From positions 62,001 to 126,000 of the forward strand of contig RQOL01000786.1 in NCBI GenBank assembly GCA_013076295.1: a stretch of DNA of 64,000 nucleotides. The letters are read 5' to 3'. The notes below the pieces were generated by a model. It was given only the letters and a program-made list of their open reading frames with translations, was not told the origin of the DNA and did no database searches. The position numbers and the translations under genes were made by a program. The stretch is from Sanderia malayensis. Taxonomy: Eukaryota; Cnidaria; Scyphozoa; Semaeostomeae; Pelagiidae. Every line of letters starts with the position of its first letter. The stretch's first letter is position 1. Shown in pieces: positions 1-10,680 of this stretch.

Positions 1-2
1 GT

Positions 3-311
3 TTGACCAAATCTATAAAATGTCAGTTCTGTGGCAAACGCCAACGTGCCACCAATTGCACTCTGGAAGCAACAGTGGATTTGACCATCAACGATGCAGA
101 TGGTCAACACCGCAGCCTTACAGCATTTACTGATGTCATTGCCAAGCTTTTGAAAAAGCAAAATATTACTTTGAATGCTGATTCTGAGACCATAGAAGAG
201 GCACTCCTTGATCTGCAGCAGATGGTCATCCAGTATGACAAATGTAGAGGAACTTTGCTTGATGTTGATTTCAAAAGCACAACCAGTGAGCTTCTAACTG
301 GAAACGAATGA
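3..311 (+). CDS. C-terminal end of an RPA-like single-strand-binding protein (partial)
   Basis: The frame is open at the left window edge and ends at 311, so only the last ~102 residues are visible. It starts with a C-x2-C pair (CQFCGK), a further Cys about 10 residues on, then a mixed-strand segment ending in an aromatic 'LTAFTD' stretch. This resembles the C-terminal OB-fold/zinc region of replication factor A, a module that several Helitron-like elements carry beside Rep/helicase. The minus-strand helicase fragment at 1,009-1,290 is the nearest neighbour, so an element-borne RPA is plausible. The match rests on pattern only; the true start lies outside the window. Confidence 0.35.
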   Translation: MTKSIKCQFCGKRQRATNCTLEATVDLTINDADGQHRSLTAFTDVIAKLLKKQNITLNADSETIEEALLDLQQMVIQYDKCRGTLLDVDFKSTTSELLTGNE

Positions 312-1008
312 CTTTTGCTCAGACTATAGCTTTTTTAAATTTTTGTTAGTTATACCAGGTGACCCAAAAAAGTGTTCACCTGTCTGCTGGATTATTGCTT
401 CGTCTCAATTTTTCATTTAATCCATGTCCAAAGGCCAAACTTGGTCTTTGGGATACAATTTAAGCATCTGCAACAAGGTTTAGCTGTTAAAAAATCGAAA
501 ACATTTACAAGCATTTTCTTTCAAACTGTTGCTTTTATTTTTCATTAAAACTTCTTTGGTGTTGTTTTTTCAAATGATATCATTAATTCGTAGAATAGAT
601 TCTCTCAGGTGTCCCGTGTTCTTTAAAGTGTAGTCCACTTGCTTTTAAGCCCGCAAGTTAAAATTATGGTGAAACAATTTGATTTTGCAACAAAACTCCA
701 ACAGATTTTGCTGAGGTTTCACGCACAAAGCGAATCTGCTATAAACAATGCGCAGTATGACGCAATTAATCAACATTTATTTTGGGCTTTTTCTTTGAAA
801 AGGCGAATACTTTCTTTTACAGAAAGCGATATTCGACAAAACTGAACAATGTACCTGTAAAAGCATCTTTGTAAATTTATTCTCTCAATTTAACATTAAT
901 TCCTACCACGTGAGTCACCTCTAGGGTACCTTTGATTTGTCATTTGGATTGACGGGAAATTGAAGGGCACTGTGTATTGTCTTTGAAACTTTTTGATCTC
1001 CACAGATG
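312..1008. other. Spacer with no convincing gene
   Basis: AT-rich sequence between the RPA-like fragment and the helicase remnant. A 68-residue open frame at 639-845 (+), with a likely ATG near 666, has no recognisable motif and may be a degraded exon. No RNA gene or repeat was recognised. Confidence 0.4.
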
Positions 1009-1290
1009 TCCTTATATATGCAAGAAAGGCACCCGTTGGTGTTACAACGATTGCAGACAAATTTTTATTTCTGCTATAGTCAATGCAGGAGAGAAAAGGA
1101 AGCTTTTTCCCCTTCCTGGTTGACCAGCAATTAATTGGTATTTATGCCACTGGTTGTCCTGTGTTATGTTGAGTTGATACTGTGGAGATCGCCCATATAC
1201 AGAAGATGCCAAATTGTTATCTACAAGGAGCTGCTGTCCCTGCAATTTGGAAACTCGATCAGGTGCACTGCAGTTATCAGTTATACAAAG
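1009..1290 (-). pseudogene. Helitron-like helicase fragment, copy A
   Basis: On the minus strand this segment encodes a P-loop of the type GQPGRGKSFLF, followed in another frame by a TPTG segment typical of Pif1/RecD-like SF1 helicase motifs I and Ia. A closely related segment lies at 7,360-7,620, where the P-loop reads CQPGSGKSFLF. Frameshifts separate the motifs, so this is a relic. It appears to be the 3' part of the same decayed Helitron-like element whose N-terminal fragment lies at 3,040-3,340, with younger material inserted between. Confidence 0.6.
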
Positions 1291-1389
1291 ATCGCAAGGG
1301 AGGACCTGTCAAAAATGAGCTGTGAGAATCTCTTTTAGGCTTTGCAAGTAGGAAAGGGCATTTTTTATGAAAAAAATCTTTGTCGCCTT

Positions 1390-1960
1390 TGGCTTCCAAC
1401 TTGTTTTAAAGGCGTTATGTTCGAAAAAGTCGTGTCAGCGTGGGAGCGTGATGATATCACTTGGTGGGTTACCCTGTTGTCACAGTGAAATGGGCGTAGC
1501 TTATTTTATTATCGTAATTGGACTCAAGCGCCGGCTGTCAAGGTCACTTCAGATGCTGCCGGGAGTAAAGGGTTTGCCGCTATTTATAACAAACAATGGT
1601 TTGCTGCCCCCTTGCCTGACAACCTTTTGTCTCTCAACATTGCAATCAAAGAATTTACCCCCATCGTTGTGCTAACGGTCCGTTATTCCGTTGGGAGAAC
1701 TATTCCCCCCTGACAAAAGGAACCTTAAACAGACGATTACAACACGTCTTGCGGCTGTGTGGCTGGCCTAGAATGTTCACATTGCACAGTTTTCGCGTCG
1801 GGGTTGCAACCACTGCGGCTTCCATGGGTTTCCCGGACTATCTGCTCAATGCCTTAGGGTGATGGTCCAGCGACGCTTATCGAGTATATACCAAGCTTTC
1901 TCAAAGTCAATTATTATCGGCCTCACAAACACTTTCACACTCTGTACTTTAGTGGACGTC
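1390..1960 (+). pseudogene. DIRS-like RNase H and tyrosine recombinase remnant
   Basis: In changing frames, 1,540-1,680 encodes an RNase H-like piece (TSDAAGSKGFAAIY... then LSLNIAIKEFTPIV) characteristic of DIRS-type retroelements. About 100 bp later, 1,770-1,960 encodes the end of a tyrosine recombinase: the HSFR box (H-x-x-R), a GVATTAA stretch, an LG-stop-WSSDAYRVY segment and thus the presumptive nucleophile tyrosine. RNase H followed directly by a tyrosine recombinase is the DIRS order. A TGA lies inside the LG-x-WSS motif and the RNase H frame is broken, so the copy is dead. The palindrome array and tail downstream belong to the same element family (compare 18,540-19,690). Confidence 0.7.
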
Positions 1961-2326
1961 CTGCCTGTTGGGGCTAACATTCGATGGCGCCGTATCTTGT
2001 ATACTATTTGATTTCTCTTATGATATATATTTAGCATTTATCTACTGGTGCAGCGATATTTGTTGATTAATTTACACTGTTTTTTGCTTCATTGTCTCCA
2101 ATGCTCTCTGCACCCATGAACATGCCTCTTTCGGGGCAAAATAGGTTATTTGGTCATTTTGTCTATCAACAAGTATGCAAAGGGTAGTCGGGAGGGGGAT
2201 AACTTTGTGATATCTGACACTGAAGCAGACAGGAATTTCCTTCTATATTGATATTTGAATCTTGATTCAGGCTATGAAAGGAATTCAAGCAATTGTCATC
2301 ACCCCGACTTGGCAAAGCTATAAATA

Positions 2327-2561
2327 GTCCTCTGCGAGGACGCACCAAATACCTGTATGAATAGTCCTCCGCGAGGACACAAACGTGGCAAGGGTATAAA
2401 TAGTCTTCCGCGAGGACGCACCAAATACCTATATGAATAGTCCTCCGCGAGGACACAAACTTGGCAAGGGTATAAATTGTCCTCCGCGAGGACACAATGA
2501 AATGGAAAAATAGTCCTCCGCGAGGACACAATGGAATGTATAAACAGTCCTCCGCGAGGAC
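2327..2561 (+). repeat. Array of seven 15-bp palindromes (GTCCTCCGCGAGGAC)
   Basis: Seven copies start at 2327, 2364, 2403, 2440, 2479, 2513 and 2547, a period of 34-39 bp. Each is an inverted repeat with 6-bp arms (GTCCTC/GAGGAC) around CGC or TGC. Spacers alternate between two types (ACCAAATACCTRTATGAA and ACAAACNTGGCAAGGGTATAA). The array sits between the tyrosine-recombinase remnant and the conserved element tail. Confidence 0.9.
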
Positions 2562-2599
2562 ACAACGAAACAGACACCGCAATTATCACCAAGCCTGTA

Positions 2600-2990
2600 G
2601 GCAGTGAGGCCTTTTGCCGGCTACTTTTACGGCATATATTTTCCTTAAAAGGTTACCGCCGATCGTTTGCGGTGGATTGTGCTGGGTGCCTTCATTATGA
2701 ATTTTTGATTTTTTACATTTATTACTTACGGTTAAGTTCCTGACCTGCCATTTTCTAGGTTTATTGTTTGGAGGGTTGAGAGGATTTGCTAGCTCTGAAG
2801 CCAAATATAAGTGAATTAGAAAAATCTTTGGTTAACAAAACAAAACTATTACGTTCGGTGGGGTCACTCTGTGTTCTGTGGCCGGACAATTTGCACGGCA
2901 AATCAGGATCACCGACCGTAAAAGCGTATCCCTACTCAAGCAATCCAGGCCGGTAGGCTAACCGCCCAATTTCTTGAGATAACATTAAAT
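2600..2990 (+). repeat. 3' tail of the tyrosine-recombinase retroelement, copy 1
   Basis: This stretch matches 19,250-19,690 in the same order and orientation, including a GGGGTCAC block, a CACCGACCGTAAA block and a terminal GGCTAACCGCCCAATTTCTT block. In both places it follows a tyrosine-recombinase remnant and a palindrome array, so it is read as the non-coding 3' part of one element family. Confidence 0.75.
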
Positions 2991-3039
2991 AGTTGTATGC
3001 TGTTAGACAATACTTTTTGCAATTTGAATCAGTTAGAGA

Positions 3040-3340
3040 ATCTATTTTATCTTTTAACGATAAGGGGGGATATTTTAATGGCAAATAAACAATTGCAAAT
3101 GCGGTAGCCAAATCTTTTTTGCTCCTTCGGTTTGAGATCAATTTGGAAGGGACGGAGAGCTTCAATGTCATCGTGATCCAAACATGATAACTCCTCTGGA
3201 AAATTTTGGGGCTTTCGAACTTCATATCTGTCAGGTTCATAAGGGCAAGGAAACTTCTTGGTTGTCTTGAAGTGGTGGCTATAGTTTGCCAAAAGTCTCT
3301 GCGTTGATATGGAATAGCATTGCTCACACTTTTTCCCTCA
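3040..3340 (-). pseudogene. Helitron-like protein, N-terminal fragment, copy A
   Basis: The minus strand encodes an ANYSHHFK segment, then 'FPEELSCLDHDDIEALRPFQ' and an FGYR motif, seen in the N-terminal region of Helitron-like replicators before the Rep domain. A diverged copy lies at 10,420-10,680 with the same order (FPEELMCLGEDDVDILHPF). Frameshifts are present. Its partner helicase fragment is at 1,009-1,290 on the same strand. Confidence 0.5.
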
Positions 3341-4880
3341 TAAGTATTTGATCCAAAAAGTCAGATTGTTAATAACTTTATTATCAAAGGTACTCTCTTC
3401 AGCAAGAATGGAGCCTCAAGTTTCACATCTTTTCAATAATCTGTCAGGAGGCTGTAAATATATGGCATGACGAGATTTCCAAAAATATTTTGCATCTGTT
3501 GTATTCCACTGTTTTGCCATGATGTGGAAAAGTTGTTTCTTTGAGGCATTTTTTAAATTAATAACAATGAGCTATGTCTTTGAAGGTTAAATTTGATGTA
3601 TTTTGTGAAGTGAAAATTTGTAAAAGGATTGTTGGTAGTTAAAGTAGGGAGTATATAAATATATATGTAATAAAGAGAAAGCAATTTAATATGTTTAGCG
3701 TGAAAGACAGTGGAAGATGGTATTTTGTTACAAATGTGGCAAATAGAAAGAAAAAATAGACAACAATATGTCATGATGTAACTGAAATAGATTTCCGAAG
3801 TGGTTAATGCTGAAATATTAATCTTATAGAGGAATATGGAAGAAGATATATATAGAAGGTCGTGGAATTTTGTTCTAACCAGCCTTGCACATGTTGATGG
3901 AACTGTGGAGAGGAATAAGGAATCAGTTTGGTTAAGAGTGACAGTAAGTAAATGTGTAGTTAATCTTTGTAGTATATGAATTTAAAGTATAATGTTTTTA
4001 TTCATTTTAAGTATAGGTCGTGTGAAATAGAAAAATTAATTTATAAAAAAAGACTGGCCTATATAGATATATAGAAATATGTATGAGGGACACAAGTGTG
4101 ATAATATAACTGAACAATATATGCATTAGAAAAAGTAGGACAAATTTCAGAATACTGGAAGAAAAAGTAAAATTGCCTAGTCAGCAAGCTGAAGTTAGCC
4201 TTCGGTTTTTACTAAAAACACTTTGTTTGTATTGAGAAATGTTGTAAGTGGGATCACAGTTCTTGGACAATATAATGGTCTTCATTGGACGAATTTAGGT
4301 GGGAAATAATAAAAAAAGTTGGGCTTCGGGTTTAGAGCAAAGTTGATAAGAATAATTGTTGGTTCAAATTGAATTCTGCATGTATTTTGGAAAATTTTGA
4401 AGTCAGCACAGTTTCACACATTTGCAGGTAACAAAAAAGTTACAAAAGCAATTGAACGAGATTTGCCGATGGAAATGTTTATTTTTTAATGAAACTTTGA
4501 GGGAAGTTTGATAATTTTTACATTATTGTGAGGGAAGATATGACCCAAGAAATTTTTATTGACAGAGTTGCAAAAACTTTGTTCATGTACTATTAAATTT
4601 TATCACACATATATATGTTTTTAGCCAAGCTAATTCCATAAAAATTGCATCCCATATGCATTTGACAACCGTGAGTGCAGATGTGGGATCAGATTTTGCT
4701 TATCTGCTGAAAAAAGGTTACACTGAAAAAAACTGTCAGTAAATTTGTTGTTCTTAAATTTACAATCTACAAATAGGAGGCTAAACATTAAAAAAAACCT
4801 CTGAAATTTCAATTGAAGTACATATAAATGTAGATCAGGAAATGGTGTATGTTTTGATAGGCTGTTCTTAATGATATGTT
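3341..4880. other. AT-rich spacer, nothing recognised
   Basis: Very AT-rich sequence with short runs of TATATA and no open frame showing a family motif. Short frames near 3,553-3,774 and 4,630-4,812 look like chance. It may be decayed intron or element interior. Confidence 0.4.
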
Positions 4881-4899
4881 TAGGAAGAAAGCAAAGAAA

Positions 4900-5760
4900 A
4901 AATAAAAAGTATTCTCACCTTTAGTTGAAATTTTTGCAAAACGGCCATGACTTTATTTTTCTAACTTTGTTATCAATGGCAGGAGACGAAATTATTATTC
5001 TATATGCTTGTGACGACAAGGAATTCGAATCTGCAATCAGATTTTCGATATCATTTGCCAAAAAAACTTCAGATTGAAAAACTTTTTGCCGTAAACTTAT
5101 TTTTTTTTAAATTTGGAATATACAAATTAAAATATGAAAATGAAACAAAAGCTCTGAGATTTCAAATGATATACTTAAAAATGTAGACCATCAAATGGTG
5201 CATATTTCCATATGCATTGAGTTATGATACGTGTAGCGAGACGGAAGGAAAAATTAAAAAGTGTTAAAACATTGACAAAATATTTCATAACTTTCTTATG
5301 AATAACTGTGAGAAGACCAAATTATTATTCTATATGCTTGTGACTACAGCGAGCTCGAATCTGCAATCAAATTTGGGGTATCAATTGCAAAAAAAACTTA
5401 GATTTAAAATCTTCTTGCCATAAATTTCTTTTTTTTGAAATTTGGAATATGCAAATTAAAATTTCAGAATTAAACAAAAGCACTGTGGTTTCAAATGAAT
5501 TACTTAGAAATGTAGAGCATCAAAAGGTATGTATTTCCATAGCTATTGAAATTGAAATTGAAAAAAAATTGAAATATTCAGTCATGATATCTGTAGGAAG
5601 AGAGCAGAGAAACAGTGCAAACTGTTGAAATTTTTGCAAAATGCCTAAGACTTTGATTTTCTAACTTTTTTATGAATGATTGTCAAAGGACAAAATTATT
5701 ATTTTATACGGTTAACGCTACTGCAAGTGCAAATCTGCAATCAGATGACAAGTACCCTTC
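4900..5760 (+). repeat. Three tandem diverged repeat units of about 330-370 bp
   Basis: A block with 'AAATTATTATTCTATATGCT', TGTGACNACNNNGA, then 'GAATCTGCAATCA' and 'TTTGCCAAAAAAACTT' recurs near 4,990, 5,320 and 5,690, each preceded by an AACTTTNTTATGAAT-like stretch. A weaker copy (CTACTGTGAGGTC ATATCTGCAATC) lies near 11,850. Units are clearly related but diverged by point changes, consistent with an old tandem duplication. Confidence 0.65.
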
Positions 5761-5947
5761 GCCTGGAAATATATACTTGAGAAAAACTGTGCTTTAATTT
5801 GAGTGCATATTTGAAACGGTTTGCAGAAATGGAAAGAAGGGCATTTCATAATTTCATTTTTGTAATAAGTAAATATATGTATAATGTTAAAGACGGGACC
5901 TGCAACATGTTGAAATTGAATATCGGAACTATGTTTCATTCTTTAGT

Positions 5948-6660
5948 ATGGCATCATCACCAGCGAAAGCCACAACACAGAAGACATCAGGGGTTAGCTT
6001 TTTTCAGCATTTCCCACAAAGTTTTCTTAGACAATATAGTCCGGCCGAGCCATTTCCAGACAAGGTGACCGCTTTTAGAAGGTTAAGGGCGGAGAATTGT
6101 GAGTGGCTGAAAAGGCCCTATGTGGCCATGTCAGAGTTTGCTCAGACAATAACGGATAACATGAAAGTCATTGTGAAGAATCAGATCCCGAAGGAAGGAA
6201 TTGAAAAGGTAGAGGAAGAGATCGAAGGAATGGAGTTTTTGCTGAGTCTTCATAGAAAGGAAAATGAGCTGCTTACCACACAGAAAGAGACGAGACAGCT
6301 TTTGAAAGCAATTATCAAGCCCACAAAGAACATGGACAGCCTGATGTTAACTTCTGTGGAGGTTGGGGCCGTGATGTTCAGCATGGGGGTGAATTTCAAG
6401 GTCGGGCAACTTCTCATGTCCAATCCTGCAGTTTTGGCAGAGAAGTTTGATGTTTCACCAGCTCCCAATCCCTAGTTCAAAGAGACGGGAAACATTGCTG
6501 ATTATGTGCGCTTGATTAATGTCAACGGCACAAACAAAAAAGGGAGGGGGAGAAATTGAAAGATGTGTTCGCTGTGTTAGATGCAGAGACTGTTGAAGAA
6601 GAAGTGCCGAAAAAGAAGGAGAAGAAAACAAAAAAGAGCAAAAAGGCAAAGAGGGAGTAA
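5948..6660 (+). pseudogene. Unrecognised protein, paralogue A
   Basis: The open frame 5,948-6,475 encodes 175 aa starting MASSPAKA. It has an aromatic N-terminal box (FFQHFPQSFLRQY), an 'ENCEWLKR' box, a helical Glu/Lys middle and a conserved C-terminal box, FSMGVNFKVGQLLMSNP. After a TAG at 6,473-6,475 the same frame continues with ETGNIADYVRLIN, and after one frame change a Lys-rich tail ends at 6,660. The paralogue at 8,899-9,632 matches across the whole length, so the TAG and frame change are lesions, unless the 175-aa form is used. An AATAAA lies just downstream. No family is recognised; the composition suggests a nuclear protein with coiled-coil segments. Confidence 0.6.
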
Positions 6661-7359
6661 ATTTACATAAATAAAACGAAACACAATATATGATTGAATA
6701 AAGTTGAAGATTATCGATTGTTAAATTTCATTGATAAAAGAAATATGACTTTAATTTCTATTGGGATTTTATAGAGTTACATATTGAAAATTGGAAAATA
6801 TAAGTTGTGTGTTTTATATACCTTCATCTCCCTCTCACTGGTGAGTTTGTCAAGGGTGAGGAAATTTACAAGAGCATTCCATTATAATTTTGGTTCACGG
6901 AAAGGATTGCTATCGTTATAGACATTGATCTCTATAAATTAGGAGAAGATTATGTGAGTGACATGTGCAGGATGCAGAAATATCCTTCCTGTAACAGATG
7001 GAAATGATTTTGTTACCAGCGTGTGCCATAATTAACATTTTTTAATGATAAATTTCTTTTCCTGTAAGAGTAGCTCAGCCTGGTTTTGGTTATCGAATCA
7101 ATCATTATGTTGCACCCAGGTGTCTGCAAGATGAATAAACACTGCGAGATTCATCACTGTAGCTACTGAGGTGAATGATTTATTTTCATGTGAAAGTTGT
7201 AATATTTTCTTATACTGAAGCCTCTGTAGATATTTTTGAGATTTTCTCAACGTATTCTAAATTTACGGATTTCCCCATACTGAGCCCTTACAAATTGAAC
7301 CATTAGTCAATATAGCCTCGTACAGAATATGATAAAATCAGAACCGAAGTGACTTTATC
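6661..7359. other. Spacer, nothing recognised
   Basis: AT-rich sequence between paralogue A and the second helicase remnant. It contains poly(A)-signal-like AATAAA motifs near 6,667 and 6,698 that could end the paralogue A transcript. Confidence 0.4.
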
Positions 7360-7620
7360 ACAATGTATGCCTTTATATATGCAGGCAAGGCAACCTGTTG
7401 GTGTTACAGCACTAGCTGACAAGTTGTTGTTTATGCAATAGTCAATACAGCTTAGAAAAAGGAAGCTCTTCCCGCTTCCAGGCTGACAAAGAACGAATTC
7501 AAACTTGCGCCATTGACAGTCCTGCTTTATGTTCCATTGATATTCACTGGATCGTGCATTGACAGATGTTACGAAAATGTTATATATGAGGAGTTGTTGT
7601 CCCTGTAATTGTGATGCTCA
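7360..7620 (-). pseudogene. Helitron-like helicase fragment, copy B
   Basis: The minus strand reads through a Walker A motif (CQPGSGKSFLF) followed by INNNLSASAVTPTGCLA, which is motif I then Ia of a Pif1/RecD-type helicase. It is homologous to 1,009-1,290. It lies downstream (on the minus strand) of the Rep fragment at 7,839-8,550, the order expected in a Rep/helicase protein of the Helitron class. The remaining helicase motifs are not readable. Confidence 0.6.
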
Positions 7621-7838
7621 AGTGGTTAGGAATAATGGACGAAGTTGAAGGAAGAACATGCAAGGAATGAGCTGCAATAATGTCTTTTGGCCTTGCAAGT
7701 AAGAAAGGGCATTTTAAATGAAATAATCCTTGTGCCCTTCTGCTTGTTGCCCTTCTGAACAATACCCAATTGAAAGAAAGACTGGTAATGGTTTGCCAGG
7801 GCTTTTTTTAGATGAGACATGGTGTTCTCTAAGCCATT

Positions 7839-8550
7839 TTATAAATGGCATGCCCCGTTTGTTTGCAGGTGTTTGATAACAGAGCTGTAACATCTTCTTA
7901 TCAGCAATGTTAACTGGTTTGGGGGGAAGAAGTCAAAGGTGACCCCAAAATAGTAGGCGATGCTGGTGCTGGAAAGGAGAGCCCACATTTCAGGTTCACA
8001 TAGATTTAAATCTACTAAATACCTGAACTTGGGGGTGCTATGCATTGACATCTGTTGCAAACAAGTTATCCCTCTGGAAAATTTCTTGCTATTTTGAAAT
8101 GTACGATGTGACATACTTCAATACCATGGTTCTACCGTCACTTGTTTGCACATCCATTGAGAAACGCAGAGATGCTAATAGGGTGTCAATGTAAGCTCTG
8201 AGGTTCGCTGCAAATGCATCAGCAGGATGTCTAATGTGGAGAATCTCAGATCCGCTATGACAATCAACAAAAGTGTCTCTTTCCTGGGTTCTTGAACAAT
8301 TGGAAGCCATGTTAGATTGTTGACGCTCTATGACATTCTCATATAAAGGGTCGGAAGTGGAAGGAATATCATCCCGTATAGAGTTAAAGTTAATAGCTTT
8401 AATATTACTTAGCCACAGAAGCAAGTGTACATGAACAGTTCCCCTATCCTGAAATTCAAAACGATAAAAGAACGTGCCAATACTTGTGTTATTTTTCTTG
8501 TTATAATAATTAAAAAACGAGTGCGTCAATTCTGGTCGTTTGATCCGCAC
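7839..8550 (-). pseudogene. Helitron-like Rep (HUH) domain fragment, copy B
   Basis: The minus strand encodes FEFQDRGTVHVHLLLWL, an HUH-type Rep motif with hydrophobic-His-hydrophobic-His, and ends its first frame at LKYVTSYISK, the tyrosine-bearing motif of Rep nucleases. A frame change near 8,100 leads into a second frame with a CEPEMWALL segment that follows Rep in this family. HUH endonucleases nick and join single DNA strands during rolling-circle transposition. The sequence differs clearly from the Helitron at 50.5-56.7 kb, so two Helitron lineages are present. Confidence 0.65.
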
Positions 8551-8898
8551 AAGTATCCACGAATTATTTGCTCCAGAATGTGTATGAAATGTGCGGTTTC
8601 AAAAAAAAGAGTTTCTATTGGTCGAATTATATAAGTTGCGTTAAAGCGTTACCAGGTGATAGAAAAAAACAAACTCAAAAACATAGTTACCTTCTAAGTG
8701 TAATTCAAAAAAAGATCCTTGTTAATCCATATTCAAAATCAGTAAAGTGAAATTACATATTGCTTTTGATTCAGTGAAACATATTTTAACATTACCTTTT
8801 ATAGTTCCAATACTACTATTAAAGCTATGTTATTTTTTGCATTTAATTCCTAAAAATGACGAAAGTTGTCTTTGACATATAATTCCTTTCAACTTTAG

Positions 8899-9632
8899 AA
8901 TGGCTAACTCTCAGAAGAGTCCATAGAGAAGAGTACCCGGAGTTGGCTATTTTAATCATTTCCCTGAAAACTTCCTAAAGCCTTATGGAAAAGCAGAAGC
9001 CTTTCCTGAGAAATCAATTGGACTGTGTCGCCTAATGCCAGAAGGATGTGAGTGGCTTCGCCATTCGGAAGTGGCTATATTGGAGCAATCTTCTACAATC
9101 GCAGACAATATGCACATTAGCGGGGAAGTATCATAGATATTTGAAGACGGAAAAATCAATAGCATCCAGGAGGATATGAAAGAAACAATAAAATTGTTAA
9201 AGAAACATGGAAAGGATAGTGAAAAAAAAAGCTTCTAAGAAGGAAACAAAAGAGCTCTTCAAGAACATCATAAGGCCCCCCAGTGAGGTGGATCAAGCAA
9301 TGACTAAATTTGTAAAGATTTGGTCTTCGCTCTTCTCGATGGGCATAAACTTTAAGGTAGGGCAGCTGCTCTTATCAAACCCTATTGCGCTTGCCGAGAA
9401 GCTTTCCTTTGATCCTCTTCCTCAGGCAAAATTCATAGAATCAGGAGATATTTTGGATTATGTGGACTTGTTGAACGGTACGAAAGAAGTGAAGGGTAAT
9501 TCAGAAGGGTGTGTTGAAGACTTACAGGCATCACTTGATGGAGAAGGCAGGACAAATAAAAGTAAGCGCAAAAGAATGAACCAAGGAAAAGAAAAGGTGA
9601 CAAAGAAAAGCAAAAAAGCACAAAAAAGGTAA
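8899..9632 (+). pseudogene. Unrecognised protein, paralogue B
   Basis: Starts MANSQKSP at 8,899 and shares the order of boxes with paralogue A: YFNHFPENFLKPY, EGCEWLRH, then in the open frame 9,207-9,632 FSMGINFKVGQLLLSNP, DILDYVDLLNG and a Lys-rich tail. In-frame stops near 8,926 and 9,135 and a frame change near 9,206-9,230 break the N-terminal half. It lies on the plus strand between minus-strand pieces of the Helitron-like copy B, so it may be a captured passenger gene or an insertion into that element. Confidence 0.6.
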
Positions 9633-9825
9633 CTTTTTAATACATAAATTAACTGTTCAATTTTATTTTCTTGTTTACATCATCACATTATCTAAATTTT
9701 TATCCATCTCTCATTGATATATATTGTTACAGTTCCGTTTTTGATGTTTAATGATATAGTATATCTACAGTCTATATCTACATTTGATGATAAATTTATT
9801 TAATCTAAAGTCAATTTATTGTTTT

Positions 9826-10230
9826 TCAATAAAATCTTATTGTCATTACATGTGCAAGGAGAAGTTGAGGACAATTTGTTTCTGAGTCTGTACATTCAAT
9901 CTTGCAGAAGCAACGTCCCGTTATGGATTGTAGCTTAAAAATCATATGCAACCCTTTTTTACAACCATGGATAAACTTAAGAAGCTGGGCCACCCTGATC
10001 TCAAAGGAATGATTGATTGCACCAGTTATTGTCTTGAAAAGCCAGTGGTCAAAAACAAATTGGAGTAGCGGGAAATTCATGCTGTAGTCGACAATAGAGC
10101 TAAAGCATTTTGTAATGAAAGATAATTTGCTGCTGGTTCTGTCTTGTGTGCCTTTGTGACAAGATTCACACATACTGGTAAATGGGTATAGGTTGGGCCA
10201 TAAGCCACATTCTAAGCCGACCCACTGACA
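9826..10230 (-). pseudogene. Helitron-like protein, region before Rep, copy B
   Basis: The minus-strand frame (115 aa) contains a SSKLSFITKCFSSIVDYS segment followed by FPLLQFVFDHWLFKTITGA. I recognise this layout as the stretch that precedes the HUH Rep domain in Helitron-like (Helentron-type) replicators. It sits between the N-terminal fragment at 10,420-10,680 and the Rep fragment at 7,839-8,550, on the same strand. Confidence 0.45.
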
Positions 10231-10419
10231 TATTTATAGAGAATTTTATTTGCTTTTTCTGACACAATACTGTCTCGTTTATTTCTAAACTCCTTGTAGG
10301 CAGATTCACATGATTGCATTAAAAAATGTATGCCCTTTTGCAACGGTTTTTTTATTTGAGTCGGTCAAGGATTTAATTTTTCTTCCACAGAGATTGGAGA
10401 GCATTTAATTCCGAACAAC

Positions 10420-10680
10420 CAATTCCGTATGCGGTAGCCATGTCATTTGTTCTGCATTTTGTTGAGATCAATATGGAAAGGATGGAGGATATCAACGTCA
10501 TCCTCGCCCAGACACATCAATTCCTCAGGAAAATGTTGTGGCAAGGGAACGTTGTACCTTTCTGTTGCACACAGGCATTAAAATTTTTTGCTGCTTTTGA
10601 AGTGGCGGCTATAATTTGGCAGAAGCATTTGTGTGGAAATGGAGTTGCAGTTCTCACATTTTGTCCAACATAAATACTTA
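10420..10680 (-). pseudogene. Helitron-like protein, N-terminal fragment, copy B
   Basis: Homologous to 3,040-3,340: a PNYSRHFKSSKKF segment, then FPEELMCLGEDDVDILHPF and a GYRIRN motif in the minus strand. Stops and frame changes show it is not expressed as such. Together with 9,826-10,230, 7,839-8,550 and 7,360-7,620 it outlines one decayed element of about 3.3 kb. Confidence 0.5.

Noticed and set aside
2327..2561. CRISPR-like look of regular palindromic repeats with spacers
   Set aside because: Repeats are only 15 bp, spacers alternate between two related sequences, there are no cas genes and the context is a eukaryotic retroelement.
2166..2592. Two long overlapping minus-strand ORFs with repeated VLAEDY-type units
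   Set aside because: They are translations of the palindrome array in two frames, not a repeat protein.
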